Assembly (NCBI GenBank): GCA_021521415.1
Contig: JAIQDT010000106.1
Location: 1,477,001-1,541,000, forward strand
Origin: Bidens hawaiensis
Taxonomy: Eukaryota > Streptophyta > Magnoliopsida > Asterales > Asteraceae
Length of the DNA stretch: 64,000 nt
Direction of reading: 5' to 3'
The position numbers were made by a program, and so were the translations under genes. This document shows positions 52,370-63,791 of this stretch, in pieces (position 1 is the first letter of the stretch; every line of letters starts with the position of its first letter). A model generated the notes under the pieces. That model was not told where the DNA came from. It worked only from the letters and a program-made list of their open reading frames with translations, and did not search any database.

Positions 52370-52500
52370 TTTTTTTTTTTGAGAAAAGGTAACCCTAAAG
52401 TTTGTGATTCGAACACATTAAACTAGGGGTGAGCATGAACCATCTCTTACCAGTCAAGCACATGAGACGCGTCAAACCCTAGCCGATCTTACCCACTTAG
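52370..52500 (-). mobile_element. tRNA-derived SINE, short
   Basis: Minus-strand A box GCTTGACTGGTAAGAG (near 52,460-52,445) and B box GTGTTCGAATCAC (52,416-52,404) about 40 bp apart, then a short body and a poly(A) tail that appears as the T run 52,370-52,380. The tail is the same T run that borders the MULE. Confidence 0.65.
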
Positions 52501-53382
52501 AATACAATATGGTTTCGGTTCGGTTTTCCATTTTTAAGAAACTGAAAAAAATGTTGGAGTTAATTCCCGAACCCGAGTTATGGATCTGGAAGGTGGGGCC
52601 GGTTTGAGCTAATGGATCGATCTCATTAATTAATTAATTATTGCAAATAGAGATAATTATTTATTTTATTTATTAGATATAAATGGAATTTTATTTAATA
52701 GGTAAATAGGAGTTTGTGTTCATTTAATAAAGCAAACGAATATCATAAACGCTAAAACCACCATTTTTGTTTAGTGATGAGATGAGAGGAGCTCGGGAAG
52801 GCCATTTCCACTTGGGTCACACTTATTGCCTGGTCTGTTTTCGTTTAATTCATGTTACGAAAATGATATTAAGACTTTATCGTTATTCTCTTTTATCGGT
52901 GTTTTGTTAGTGTTCCTGTGAGACCAACTTCTAGAGTGATTTGTGTTACATACATTAATCAGTGATTGTATGAAAATTTGTTATATAAGTTGTTACTTGT
53001 TAGACTGGTAATGGTTGGTTTTACATCTTAAGACGTCTCGGTTGAATAAACAAGTCGTGTCAAGTGTCAAAAGAATTTTTTGTAATATAATTTTTATATT
53101 ATATGTTTTTTAAACCCAAAATATATAAAGATGACACTATCAGAAAACATAAATCTGTACTGCAACAAAATGGTGGGAAAAAATGTATAATAAACAAATT
53201 ATTATCACTTGTCAAAATTGTATATACAACAAAAAAATGGTAACCAACAAATCTAAGTGAAGAAACAAAAACATATACTGAGTGGCCACCCCACCCGCCC
53301 ATCTGGAACCGATTTTCCTAGTTAACAAATGAATTTTCTAAAAAATGATGTTAATAATGATTGCTTTTGCTTACATTTAGTT
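52501..53382. other. Intergenic, no gene seen
   Basis: AT-rich with ATTAATTAATTA at 52,625 and TTTATT runs. The MUCI70-like 3' untranslated region should lie at the right end. Confidence 0.5.
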
Positions 53383-56300
53383 TCAGCTGCGAGTGATTGC
53401 GTTTCTTGAACCCGCAGCAATCTTTCTGTGTCCCCGGGAACTCGACTTTCTGTCTCGTCTACGTTTTTTTGATGGTGTCTTTTTTGGATTACTTACAGTG
53501 GATTCTGTAGATTTTTTCAAAGGTTTTTCAATGATAATTGCTGACTGGGAATTGGAAATGACAGGTGTACCAAGAACTGGTGGCGGTGGGGCCCAATGCT
53601 CCAAAACATCTCTATGGTATCCCTGTCAGAGAGAACAGAATCAGCATAAGTCATATATATGAACTCTTTTGACTGTCAAAGTCAACTTGGATGGATTTCA
53701 AGAGTCAAATTTTGATATAAATTCTTGAGGTTTGAAAAAAATTCACCGGTTAAATATAACCTATTTATAAATTCTTCAATTTTGGCATTTGGAAATGATC
53801 GGTTTGACTTTGAAAGTCAACATGCATAGATAAGAATAAAGGGTCAAACAAGAATGGTGATAACTCGATACCTGAAGTACAAAATTGCGTCTTTCACAGT
53901 CCCAAAACATGTTAATGGTCCAATTAGTCTTTGATCTAATCTTGTCCCGTACAATGCCGAAACTAATCTGATCTCTTGAAGTAAACCGGTCAACTTCATT
54001 AAACCAAAGACAAGTAAAAAGATTGGATATTGGAATATGTTCTTTAATCACCACACAACCTTCCGGAACATCTGCAATAATTCAAAAATAAATAAAAATA
54101 TTGAATTGAATTTAAAAAATAAATAAAATGTCCTACCACTTCTTATAGGAAGCTTGGCTGAAGTATAAGGGGTCAAACCCTCCTTTTTATAAAAGTCAAT
54201 CTGAAAGTCAATGGAGGCGTTATCATATTTTGCAGCCGCCTTATTAGCCTCGGCTTCTAAAAACACGTCAAAACGCTTATAATGCCTTGAAATCGCAAAA
54301 CTTGCATTCTCCCTCCACAAAAACCTGAAACCAGTTATATTATATGTTTCTGTATTCGATATAAACACCATACATCACAATATAATATATAAATTAATAC
54401 CTTTCAAGAATTTGATACGGGTCAACGACAAGCTTAAGTTTTCCATCCATCCATATAGAGTAACGCGCATTGGGAAAAAGCCTATGTGATAAAAGTTTTG
54501 GAACCTGCATAAAGATTCCATTATGTTGTTAATATTGAAACCATTTTTATAGCCAACTATTAGTCAACTAGTCAACTTTATTTGGTCAAATGCTACCTTT
54601 CCATTGCGCCTCGGGTCTGCATATGGCAGATTGTAAACAACAACAACATTCCACAAACCTATCTTCTTGCTATCATCCAAGTTACTTTTATTCCTCATAA
54701 ACTTTTCGGTTTCTTCATCAATAAACATGAAAAAGCAGACGTTTTGCTTTGCAGTGTCGCTGATATTCAATGGTTGTTGAATCAAATCATAAGCTCCTGT
54801 TAAAGTTTAACTATTAGAAACACAAATGCATAAATGTAAACAGTGTATGATAATGATAGCTATGATATTGAAATATACCAAATATTGCAGATGCAACCAC
54901 GATTCCATGGCACTGATCCATCAGAAAAATATCTGAATCACTAATATCAAATCCTGACTTGCGTCCGGGCCTATCTCCTCTCACAAACCTTTTATGTAAC
55001 CATGCACAAACCGGAAATTGATTAGTGACCACAAAACTAGTTAATGGGTGTCTGGATATCAGTTTTAAGACGTGTACGTGTATCAAAACACTCTCTAAAT
55101 GATGAGTAAATCTAAAGAAAATAATAATCATAATCATAATCATACCCACAATGCACAGCCATTGATTCTTTGATATCATAAGCTTCATATCTCTGCTTTA
55201 AAGAAGGATATCCACCAAACCCCGACCCACCAAATTCAGTTTTTATTAAACTCTCATCATTAATGTAAGTAAGGTTATGAAGCACCGGAGAGTATGATGG
55301 CGATTTTGGCATTAATGCAATAGCATCTTTCACAGGAAGGTAACACACTGGGCACGCTGCCACATCATAAATAATTACACAATTAGCAAAAAAATAAAAA
55401 TAAAAATTTCAAGACAACAAATTAGTAATGGTGATTTAAGCTTACGACGAGGGCCTGTTTTTTTCTTGTCTGCTGGTGGAGGTGGCAATGTGAAGGTCTC
55501 ACAAGGGTTTCCAGGAGGAAGAGTGTACCCTGTGAAATAATCAGGCGATGGATGGGCGGTAGACGGTGGTGGTGGTGGTGGATGGGATACAGCCCTTTTA
55601 TCTTCATGTAATGTGACCGGCATCTGCCCGTTCATCAATGCAGAATTTAACTCATGATCTCTTTCATTAATAGTTGGTGAAAACCTAGAAAATCTTTTGA
55701 GGAAATGATTCCTCTGGTTGATTTCACCTTCAAAATTCAAAATGAATCATGAATAAAGACCTTAACTGGTATAATCAAAATCAGCTGGTTATATATAAAA
55801 GCAATCAAACACAAGCTGATTAATGAATAATTAGGTCAAACTTAGGCCTGCAAACGAACTGAACAAAGAATGGGGGCATGTTCGTTTTCGTTCATTTAAC
55901 TTTAACCGAACACACGGTTTCATTTTCATGTTTGTTCATACAGAAAATGATCGTGTTCGGTTAACATCCTAAACGAACATAAATAAACATTATACAAATG
56001 AACATAAGCAAACAACTATATATGACTATAAACGAACATAAACAAGCATTCAAAAACAAACTCCATGTTTAACTATCTTGGACGGAATGAGAGAAGCAGA
56101 AAGACGCGAGGCCAAGAGTAATTCCAAAGAATGAAGATGTGGCTAGGGTGGTAGCTTACTAACATGTTTAACCATATTTAAAAACTATAAACTTACTTAG
56201 TTAAATGCTTCAAACAAACATAGACAGGTAAACATAAATGAACGAACATAAACAAACGTAAATAAATGGATATAAATGAAAGTATATAAACAAACATAAA

Positions 56301-57934
56301 CGAATGTAAATAAACAAGCATAAATGAACATATATCAACAAACATAAACGAACATTCAGGATCGAAACATGTGTTAATATTCGTTCGTTTAATTAAATGA
56401 ACAAGCTGTTCTGTTCATGTTCATTCGTTTACTAAAATAAAAGAACATAAACGAACTTCCCACCGAACAGTTCATGGATAGTTAACTGTACGTTTGGTTC
56501 GTTTGCATGCCTAGACTTAAACTAGCATAAAACAGCACAAATTCAAACAAAATATAGGACTGTAAATCAATATAGGGGAAATTGAAACAGTTACATATTT
56601 CAACTATTGTTACAAACTGTATATAATTATTACATAGTTAAATAGTTTAATCAAACATAAACAAACGAACATATATGAACAAACATAAACTAATGTTCAC
56701 AAATGTATACGAGCAAACGAACATGTGTTCATGTTCGTTCGTTTAATTAAATGAACAAAAAATTTTGTTCGTGTTCGTTCGTTTATCAAATAAACGAACA
56801 TAAATGAACTTCCTGCAGAACAGTTCACTCGCTCGGTTCGTTTACAGCCCTAAATCCAACCAAAACACAAAACAATAACTCAATTAACGCAAAACTGAAA
56901 ACCGAGAACAAACCTTTAACCGAACACGAACAGTTAAACGAACGGATTTTCTTTTTCCAGTTCGTTCGTTAAGAAAATGAACATATTTTAACCGAACACG
57001 AATAGTAAAACGAACAGATTTTCTTGTTCATGTCCGTTCGATAAGAAAATGATCATGTTCGTGTCGTTCGTTAACATCCTAAAGGAACAAGTCATGAACA
57101 TAAACGAGCACAAACGAACAGAAATAAACATATATAAACAACTATAAATGAAAATATAAATGAATATAAACAAACATAAACGAAAAATCATAAACGAATT
57201 CCACGTTTAATAATCTTGGATGGAATGAGAGAGCTAGAAAGACGAGAGGCCGAGAGGTAATTCCAAAGAATGAAGAAGTGGCTAGGGTTAGTGGTTGCTT
57301 ACTAACATGTTTAACTAAACTATAAACTTACATAGTTAAATGTTTTAAACAAGCATACATACACAAACATATATGAATGTATATAAACAAACGTAAATTA
57401 ACGAACATATATGAACAAACATACACTAACGTTCATGAACATGAACACAAATAAACTAACATAAACGCACTTCCCGCAGAACAGTTCACTCGTTTCATTC
57501 GTTTACAACCCTAATTTAAACAAAATGCAGCATCAATAATCACACATCAATTTAGCTGAAAACCGAAAACCGAAACAAACCAACCTTTAGCAATATAGAG
57601 AATCCACAGCATAGCAGCAAAGGAAGCAATGGACAGCAACAACAGCATTCCAACCTTCTTTCTCGGTACGCATTTGAAGATCCAAACAAACACCTTATTA
57701 TTATTACTACTACTACTTATTATTATTATGAATATGATCTTTCTCCTTATTAACAAACACCTTAGAAGCTCTTTTAGGCGGTGAAATTAATTGACTGTTA
57801 TTATTATTAATAATATTATTGTTGTTGTTATTATTATTATTATTATTATTATGTAACCCTAGAGTACCGTTACTTGATGATCGTACGACTAACGAACCTA
57901 AACTCGCAACTCGTGAAGCGTTATTTGACGTCAT
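53383..57934 (-). CDS. MUCI70-like DUF616 putative glycosyltransferase, nine exons
   Basis: Type II membrane protein of the DUF616 family; Arabidopsis MUCI70 acts in pectin synthesis in the Golgi. Exons: 57934-57585 (see below), 55727-55446, 55356-55146, 54988-54879, 54796-54597, 54504-54401, 54324-54137, 54071-53872, 53622-53383. All joins keep phase. Exon 1 has an Asn-run, then KVGMLLLLSIASFAAMLWIL as the membrane anchor. Exon 2 is Pro-rich; exons 3-8 hold the DUF616 core (CPVCYLPVKDAIALMP, LMDQCHGIVVASAIFG, WNVVVVYNLPYADPRRNGK, LFPNARYSIWMDGKLKLVVD). The C-terminus is Lys/Arg/Ser-rich. Inside exon 1 the frame shifts between codon 58 (57,761) and 57,693; removing 57,760-57,694 as a 67-nt GT-AG intron restores it and gives 605 residues. 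The alternative is a one-base slip in the AAT repeat, making this a damaged copy. Confidence 0.88.
55850..57515. repeat. GTTCG-family repeat arrays and a large direct duplication in MUCI70-like intron 1
   Basis: Blocks of AACGAACATAAACGAACA at 55,853-56,516 (ends TAGGCCTGCAAACGAAC and GTTCGTTTGCATGCCTA), 56,640-56,855, 56,930-57,190 and 57,340-57,513. Two copies of a unique segment (56,076-56,170 and 57,218-57,312: TGGAATGAGAGA, GAGGCCGAGAG-like, AATTCCAAAGAATGAAGA, GGCTAGGG) show that about 1.1 kb was duplicated. The copy boundary near 56,885-56,925 (AACTGAAAACCG...AACCTTTAACC) mirrors the exon 1 donor region (57,555-57,595). Confidence 0.75.
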
Positions 57935-58154
57935 CTTCGGTTTAATTTTGACCTAATTGGATTCAATGTGATGTCATGCAATGCAATTAAAGGAATTGAG
58001 ATTATTATTATTATTATTGTTATTATTATTACCTCATGAAAATGAAGGAACGAAGAAGAATGGAGAGAGTGCCATTAGAGCATATTATAAGCCTTTTCTG
58101 TTATTTATATTTTGTATGATGATTTGTTTATATTATTTCATGTCAACTTCTTTT

Positions 58155-59270
58155 TGATACGGGTGTAAACGAGCTGAGTCGAGTTAGTGTTAGTTAGTGC
58201 TTGATGCTCGAGCGAGGATCCAAGGACGTTTTTACTAGCGTGATGTCACGGAGTTACTCATCAGACTCCGTGTGACGCCCGAAGGACTCAATAGGCGAGT
58301 GGCAATAGCTCGCTACCAGCGATGCGTTTGTCGGGAAAGCACGGCTAGGCATGTGCGCCTCTTTTCCTGCTGAGGTCGTGCCTGATGAAGTCCAAGACGG
58401 GCCAACAAACCCAAGCATTTCAACACAAGTCAAGCATCTCGATCTTCAAATACTTGGTTTGTGACAGTAAGCTCTGTCATGGGCTTGACGAGTGTATCTT
58501 TTTTGTTAGTTAATTAGCCGAGCCATTGTTCGATGCTCGAGCATGGATTCAAAGACATTTTACTAGCGTAAGCTTTGTCATGGCTTGACGAGTGTATTTT
58601 TTTTATTAATTAATTAGCCGAGCCGAGTCAATGTTCGACACTCAAGCTCGGCTCCAAAGATGTTTTTACTAGCTTAAAGCTGAGCCAGTGTTTGATGCTT
58701 GAGCTCGGCTCTGGAGACGGTTTTACTAGCTCAAGCTCTGTCATGGGCTCGACTTGTATATCTTTTGATATAGGTGTAAACGAGCGGAGTCGAGTTAGTG
58801 TTCGATGCTTGAGCGAGGATCCAAGGACGTTTTTACTAGCGTAAGCTCTATCATAGGCTTGACGAGCGTATTTTTTTATTGATTAATTAATTAGCCGAGC
58901 CAGTATTTGATGCTCGAGCAAGGATTCAACGACGTTTTTAATAGCATAAGCTCGATCATGGGCTCGACTCGTGTATATTTTGTTAATTAATTAGCCGAGC
59001 CGAGTCAGTGTTCGATGCCCAAGCTCAACTCCAAAGACGTTTTTACTAGCTTAAAGCTGAGCCAGTGTTTGATGCTCGAGCTCGGCTATGAAAACGTTTT
59101 TACTAGCTTAAGCTCTGTCATGGGCTCGACTTGTATATTTTTTTTGTTACTTAGTTAGCCAAGTCGAGCCAATGTCCGATGCTCAAGCGTGGCTCCGAAG
59201 ACGTCTTTACTAGCTCAAGCTAGGCTAGGGTTCAACTTGTGTATAGTTTTGACTAGCTCGTCCACGACAG
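58155..59270. repeat. Minisatellite-like array derived from the CGAGCTCG family
   Basis: About nine diverged units carry AGTGTTCGATGCTCGAGC, a 'ctccaaagacgtttttactagc' segment and 'aagctctgtcatgggctcgac', at 60-170 bp spacing. A 230-bp unrelated insert (58,235-58,465) sits in the first unit. No gene between the MUCI70-like start and 61,250. Confidence 0.7.
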
Positions 59271-59769
59271 AGAAATCCTGGCCAGACGACGACATTCCAT
59301 AAATGTCCATCTCTCCATACGTGATGGCGTCACCAAACAGTCACCGTCTAGTACACGAGACATGTAAAGACCATACCTGATACTTATTAAAATCATGCAG
59401 GTTTGTGTCGTGTATCGTGTCTAAATTACCGACCCTAGTTAATTTGATTACAAAGGTTCCAGTTCAAAATTATACATTTTGGATGAAAATGGCGTTCAAA
59501 TAATAATAATAATAATAATGAATTAAAGGTGTTCATTGATTTCAAACTTTGGGCTTGGTGCTTCAGTTAAACCATAATGGTAAAGTTGGGCCCATCTTTT
59601 GGGGTTGAGTCCATAGTTTACTGGCCCAGCACCCTCCCGTAGAAATATATGATGAAACTATAGAAGACATACACGAAATAATACACATAAATACACAATA
59701 ATATTCATATATCTTTATATATTACACCAACTTAAAAGCTACAAATAATCCACATGATGTTTTATATTA
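59271..59769. other. Intergenic, no gene seen
   Basis: AT-rich, with an (AAT)n run near 59,498. No recognisable feature. Confidence 0.5.
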
Positions 59770-60376
59770 GGGAAAATTCTAAAAATAAGCGTTTATGAAA
59801 ACATATTTCAAGTTTTATGTGTTATTTTCAATAAATTCCAGAAATATGTATTATAAACTAGTCGCGACGAATATATTTTGATAACACACGAGTAGTTTGT
59901 AGAACCAATTAAAACTTGCCACGTGCCCTTAAACTAACCGTAATGAACAAGTTCACTAATCATTTACTTGTCACGACTAAATAAGTTTGATGCTTGGTAA
60001 TCAACGCCCGCGAGTAATTCATAAGTCCTTTAGTCGCGACGAATAGTTTACCTGGTTTAAATTCCCTACACGAGTAGTTTATTAGTAGTTAACTCGTCGC
60101 GACTTGTTTAACCTTACAATCTACTCGTCGCGACTAAAGGACTTATGAATTACTTATGGGTGTTGATTACGAGGCATGAAACTTATTTAATCGTGACGGG
60201 TAAATGATCAGTGAACCTGCTCGTTACGGTTAGTTTAAGGGCACGTGACAAGTTTTAATTGGTTCTACAAACTACTCGTCACGACTGGTTTATAATATCT
60301 ATTTCTGAAATTTTTTGCAAATAGCACCTAAAACTTGAAATTTGTTTTCATAAACGTTTATTTTCAGAATTGTCCC
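59770..60376. mobile_element. Large foldback element (607 bp) with 5-bp flank repeat
   Basis: Begins GGGAAAATTCTAAAAATAAG, ends TTATTTTCAGAATTGTCCC; the two halves are inverted copies of nearly 300 bp, sharing CTTTAGTCGCGACGA/TCGTCGCGACTAAAG and GCACGTGACAAGTTTTAATT. TATTA flanks both sides (59,765-59,769; 60,377-60,381). No transposase. Superfamily uncertain. Confidence 0.8.
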
Positions 60377-60714
60377 TATTAAAATTAGCTTTCACTTACC
60401 TTCTGTATATATTTTTGTGTTCTAATTAATTTAGTGGGAACGTTGCAATTAAAAGGGGATAGATTGAAAACGATGTATGTGCATTAAAAATATCATTTTT
60501 ATACCAATTCCATATCAATTAAAATTAAATCTATGAATTAAAAAAAAAGATATTTTTTTAACCATATATAGTGAGTGCCAAATTAAGTTGGTCCATACAT
60601 TTAGTCATTTCTCTTTCATTAGCAATATTTTGTTTTCAAGTTCATTTTAAAATATGTGAACTAGAAGTTATGATAAGATATTCTCAATTTGAAACAATTT
60701 GGTGATTTCTAACT

Positions 60715-60965
60715 AAATGGAAATAAATAATTCTATCTTTTGTGTACTTGTCAATAATAATTTTACCTTGAAAAATCACTACCAACGGTACAACCTTTTG
60801 ACTAGTTTTATCTCAATAGATCTCTCTTAAAAAACACTTAATGTCATTGAGTTTTTTTTTTTTGAATTTCAAACGGTATTTTATGGCTTTTGATAAGAAG
60901 GATACGGGTCGACTGATGTAAAACTTATCTCGAAATGGTAATTCAGATTCAAACAATTTGGCGAT
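60715..60965. mobile_element. Relic of the 20-kb type Mutator-like foldback element
   Basis: GGAAATAAATAATTC, AAAAATCACTA, TCTCTTAAAAAACACTTAATG and GGGTCGACTGATGTAAAACTT match the left arm of the element at 20,014 in the same order; the right arm is missing. Confidence 0.75.
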
Positions 60966-61249
60966 TTCTAAATTTATAAAGTATACACTTGAAATTTTAA
61001 TTTTAAAGTAAATTTAATTTTCAATTTAGGTTAGCCAATTTCTTCATAATATCAACAATTTTGACAACAAATGAAAAATAAATATAAAGTTGTTGAAATT
61101 TTATTAATGAAAGTATAGAGTAACAAGGTTTCATAATACATCACATATGTTCTACAAAAACAAAATGACCATAAAAACAAGACATTTGGCAAATCGTCAA
61201 CAAAATCCATAGTTCGCACTAACATTCTAACTCTGGTTGATCGAGTAGA

Positions 61250-62962
61250 TCATTCATCATCTACTAATGGCTTGATTGTGGTCGTGCCAGTAGACCGCTC
61301 TGTGACTCTAAGCCATTTTGCTTGCATGTATCTTTGCTTTCTCCACGGCCCCAAATGCACTTTCTTTTCCCTCATGCATTCTTTTGCCGCGTTACTTAGT
61401 ATTTGTATTATGGTTTGTAGTCGGTCAGATTTGCCCACAAAGACGTCGGGCAGTTTGCATACGAGACTGTTGTACTCCTTGCTCCCTTTCTTCATCTCAA
61501 ACTGGCCACGAAACTCTAACTCAATTATCACTCGTACTGAACCTTTTTTGTGGTTAGAATTATCGATAACATCCAAAAACGTGTGTTCTCCTGAATCATA
61601 ATAATTATATAAAAAAAATCTTTAATTTAGTAAGGACAACTCGGTATTCTTAAACATACCAAAATACCTACATGGAATATTCCAAAACACACTAAAAAAA
61701 GTTTCAATTAGGTTTTTGAGGTAATTATGACTCTTTAAGGTAACATACGGTTCAAAAACTAATTAGAAACAGTAATTAAAATACTTAATTATGTACGATA
61801 TTTTTTTTTTCAAATACAGTATTATATATTTGATATTTTATATGCTAGTATAAAAATTTAATGAGTCAGATTGAAAAATCGTAATACATGTTATATATAA
61901 CAATAAAAAACTTATGATACTGTCACGCTTTTCGCTTGCACACGAAAATGATATAAAAGAATTTAATTACCTGATGGAAAATCTAAAGAGTTATTCCATT
62001 TGGACTTGCAAATACCCGAATCATAACCGGACTTCTGCAGCTGCCTACAAATTTCCCTCATCCGACAACTCGGGCACCCATCTAAGACTGGTCTCGAGCA
62101 AGAGCATACATTCCCAAAATCCCTAAGTACTTCTTTTGTTATATTTCGGATTTCTGATTCCAAAATTGTCGTCCTAAATAGGGTTGTCTGTCAAAAAATT
62201 AATACGAATAACAAGTTGTTAACCGGAGTTAAAACATGATTTCAAGATTCCAATTAACTTAACGCTAGGGGTTTAAATGAGTTCAGCTGCTCGCAAGCTA
62301 CTTGAGATCAAGTTGTTAAAAAGCTCGAAATGATCCAAGCTTTCAAGCTCAAGGCGAGCCCTAGCCTCAAATAAAGTTCGTTTAGTTATCAAGCCGAGCT
62401 TGAGCCTTGTATGGGAAGCCTTCACGAGCCTATTTTATTTTTAAGTATTACCTTATTTGGACTTCTATGTATCAATTTAAACTACACAACCGAGCTCGAG
62501 CCGAGCTTAAGATCATTTAAGGTATTTCTCAAAATATATAAATATAATTAACATGAAAAACCGACTCAATAGTCGAGCTTGATCTCTAGCTCTTGTAAGT
62601 CAAAAGAGTCGTGCTCGAGCCTAGTCAAGCTCAGTCTTAGCTCATTTACCGTTTTACACCCCTATGTGGTTAAGGAAACTTACATGTAAATTTTCATATT
62701 GGGTTTCCCAAAATTTAATCTTGTCTTCAATATCTTTGGGGTCTTCTTCACACTCGCCATCATTTTCTTTATCTTGTTGAGTGCCGAACAATATATCATT
62801 TCCTGGGGACGATGACACCGCGACATCTTCCTCAAGAAATCGGAAGATTGAACCGCACAATTGCACAAGTTGTTGGTCATGTGGGTTGTGACAGGTGGTA
62901 TAGTTGCGATTTGGTGATAGGACACGGTGGCTCATCGGAATATAGGTGGTGGTTCTGCCCAT
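61250..62962 (-). CDS. DUF506 (PDDEXK-like) family protein, three exons
   Basis: Exons 62962-62684, 62187-61971 and 61590-61250 (donors CAT|GTAAGT, CAG|GTAATT; acceptors GACAG|A, TTCAG|G) give 278 residues. The N-terminal part is acidic. A Cys-rich stretch (NVCSCSRP..GCPSCRM) precedes the family core: GICKSKW, FPSGEHTFLDVI, VIIELEFRGQFEM, LPDVFVGKSDRLQTIIQIL and LGPWRKQRYMQAKWL. Plant DUF506 proteins have a PD-(D/E)xK nuclease-like fold of unknown activity, and some are induced by phosphate or hormone signals; nothing here shows which. The start is the first ATG in frame. Intron 1 holds a CGAGCTCG-family insertion. Confidence 0.92.
62266..62664. mobile_element. CGAGCTCG-family element in DUF506 intron 1
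   Basis: Left end TAGGGGTTTAAATGAGTTC, right end CTCATTTACCGTTTTACACCCCTA, inverted. Interior has CGAGCTCGAGCCGAGC words. It occupies most of the 496-bp intron without disturbing the splice sites. Confidence 0.7.
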
Positions 62963-63790
62963 GGACCACCCTCACACTACCTTCTATTTTCTAAAAGAAA
63001 AAATATATATTACTATTATTGTTTTATTTTGTTGGAGTGAGATTAATTGTGGGAATTGTTTTGTTATATAGGGTGATGTATAATATATGATATATTCCAC
63101 GTGGCATGTTTTTATTTGATGGTAGTGACTTGTGGTTTAAATCCACGTAGATTTGATTCAAGATATACAAACGTGGAGATATGCTCAAAAATTCGGATTT
63201 TTTTTAGTATTTGTTTGTTAATTACAAAAAAGCCCTTGAGCTTAAAATATCATGTTACTTAAATGTTATCTTTTACAAAGAAGCCACACTATTTATGAGC
63301 AAATTCGGTATTCGATTGGTACCGGTACTAACAGGTATTGGTACCGAACTTAGTATCAATTTCGTATTGTTGGTATCGAATCGGTACCAATGTTTTGAGT
63401 TTTCGGGACCGGTACGATACCGGTATTTCCCGAATTTTGTCTTAAAAATCGATATCGGTACCAAAAATTTGTGATTTTTGGAATCGGGATTTTCGGTACC
63501 GGTATGGTACTGAGCTCATCCCTAAGCCACACAACTACTAAATTTTTCCTCTTTAACATAATTTTATTGCCGGTTTCAAAACTTATTTACAGTTTGTTGC
63601 TACATGGATCCATCGAGATGGAGATTAGGATTGTTGCATTAGCTGAAAAGATGAACTAGTCACATTGTCTTTTAAGGGACCCCTTAGCCCTTATACAAGC
63701 TACGCCAATGCAAGTTAGAAGGGATCCAAGGCCAAAACCTTAGGATCCGCTTTGACGCTCAGGTTAATATAGGATTAATCATCATTGAGA
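62963..63790. repeat. Intergenic with a GGTACCGGTA repeat at 63,300-63,525
   Basis: The repeat has many GGTACCGGTA, TATTGGTACCGAA and complement words, related to 15,060-15,115. Open frames on both strands through it are repeat translation. No gene otherwise. Confidence 0.6.
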
Positions 63791-63791
63791 T

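Noticed and set aside
57720..57860. Asn-run as evidence that exon 1 of the MUCI70-like gene is not coding
   Set aside because: The flanking RVASLGSLVVRSSSNG and the membrane anchor fit the family N-terminus, so the run is an expansion inside a real exon.
63211..63559. Open frames on both strands through 63.2-63.6 kb
   Set aside because: They translate a GGTACCGGTA palindromic repeat and have no protein character.
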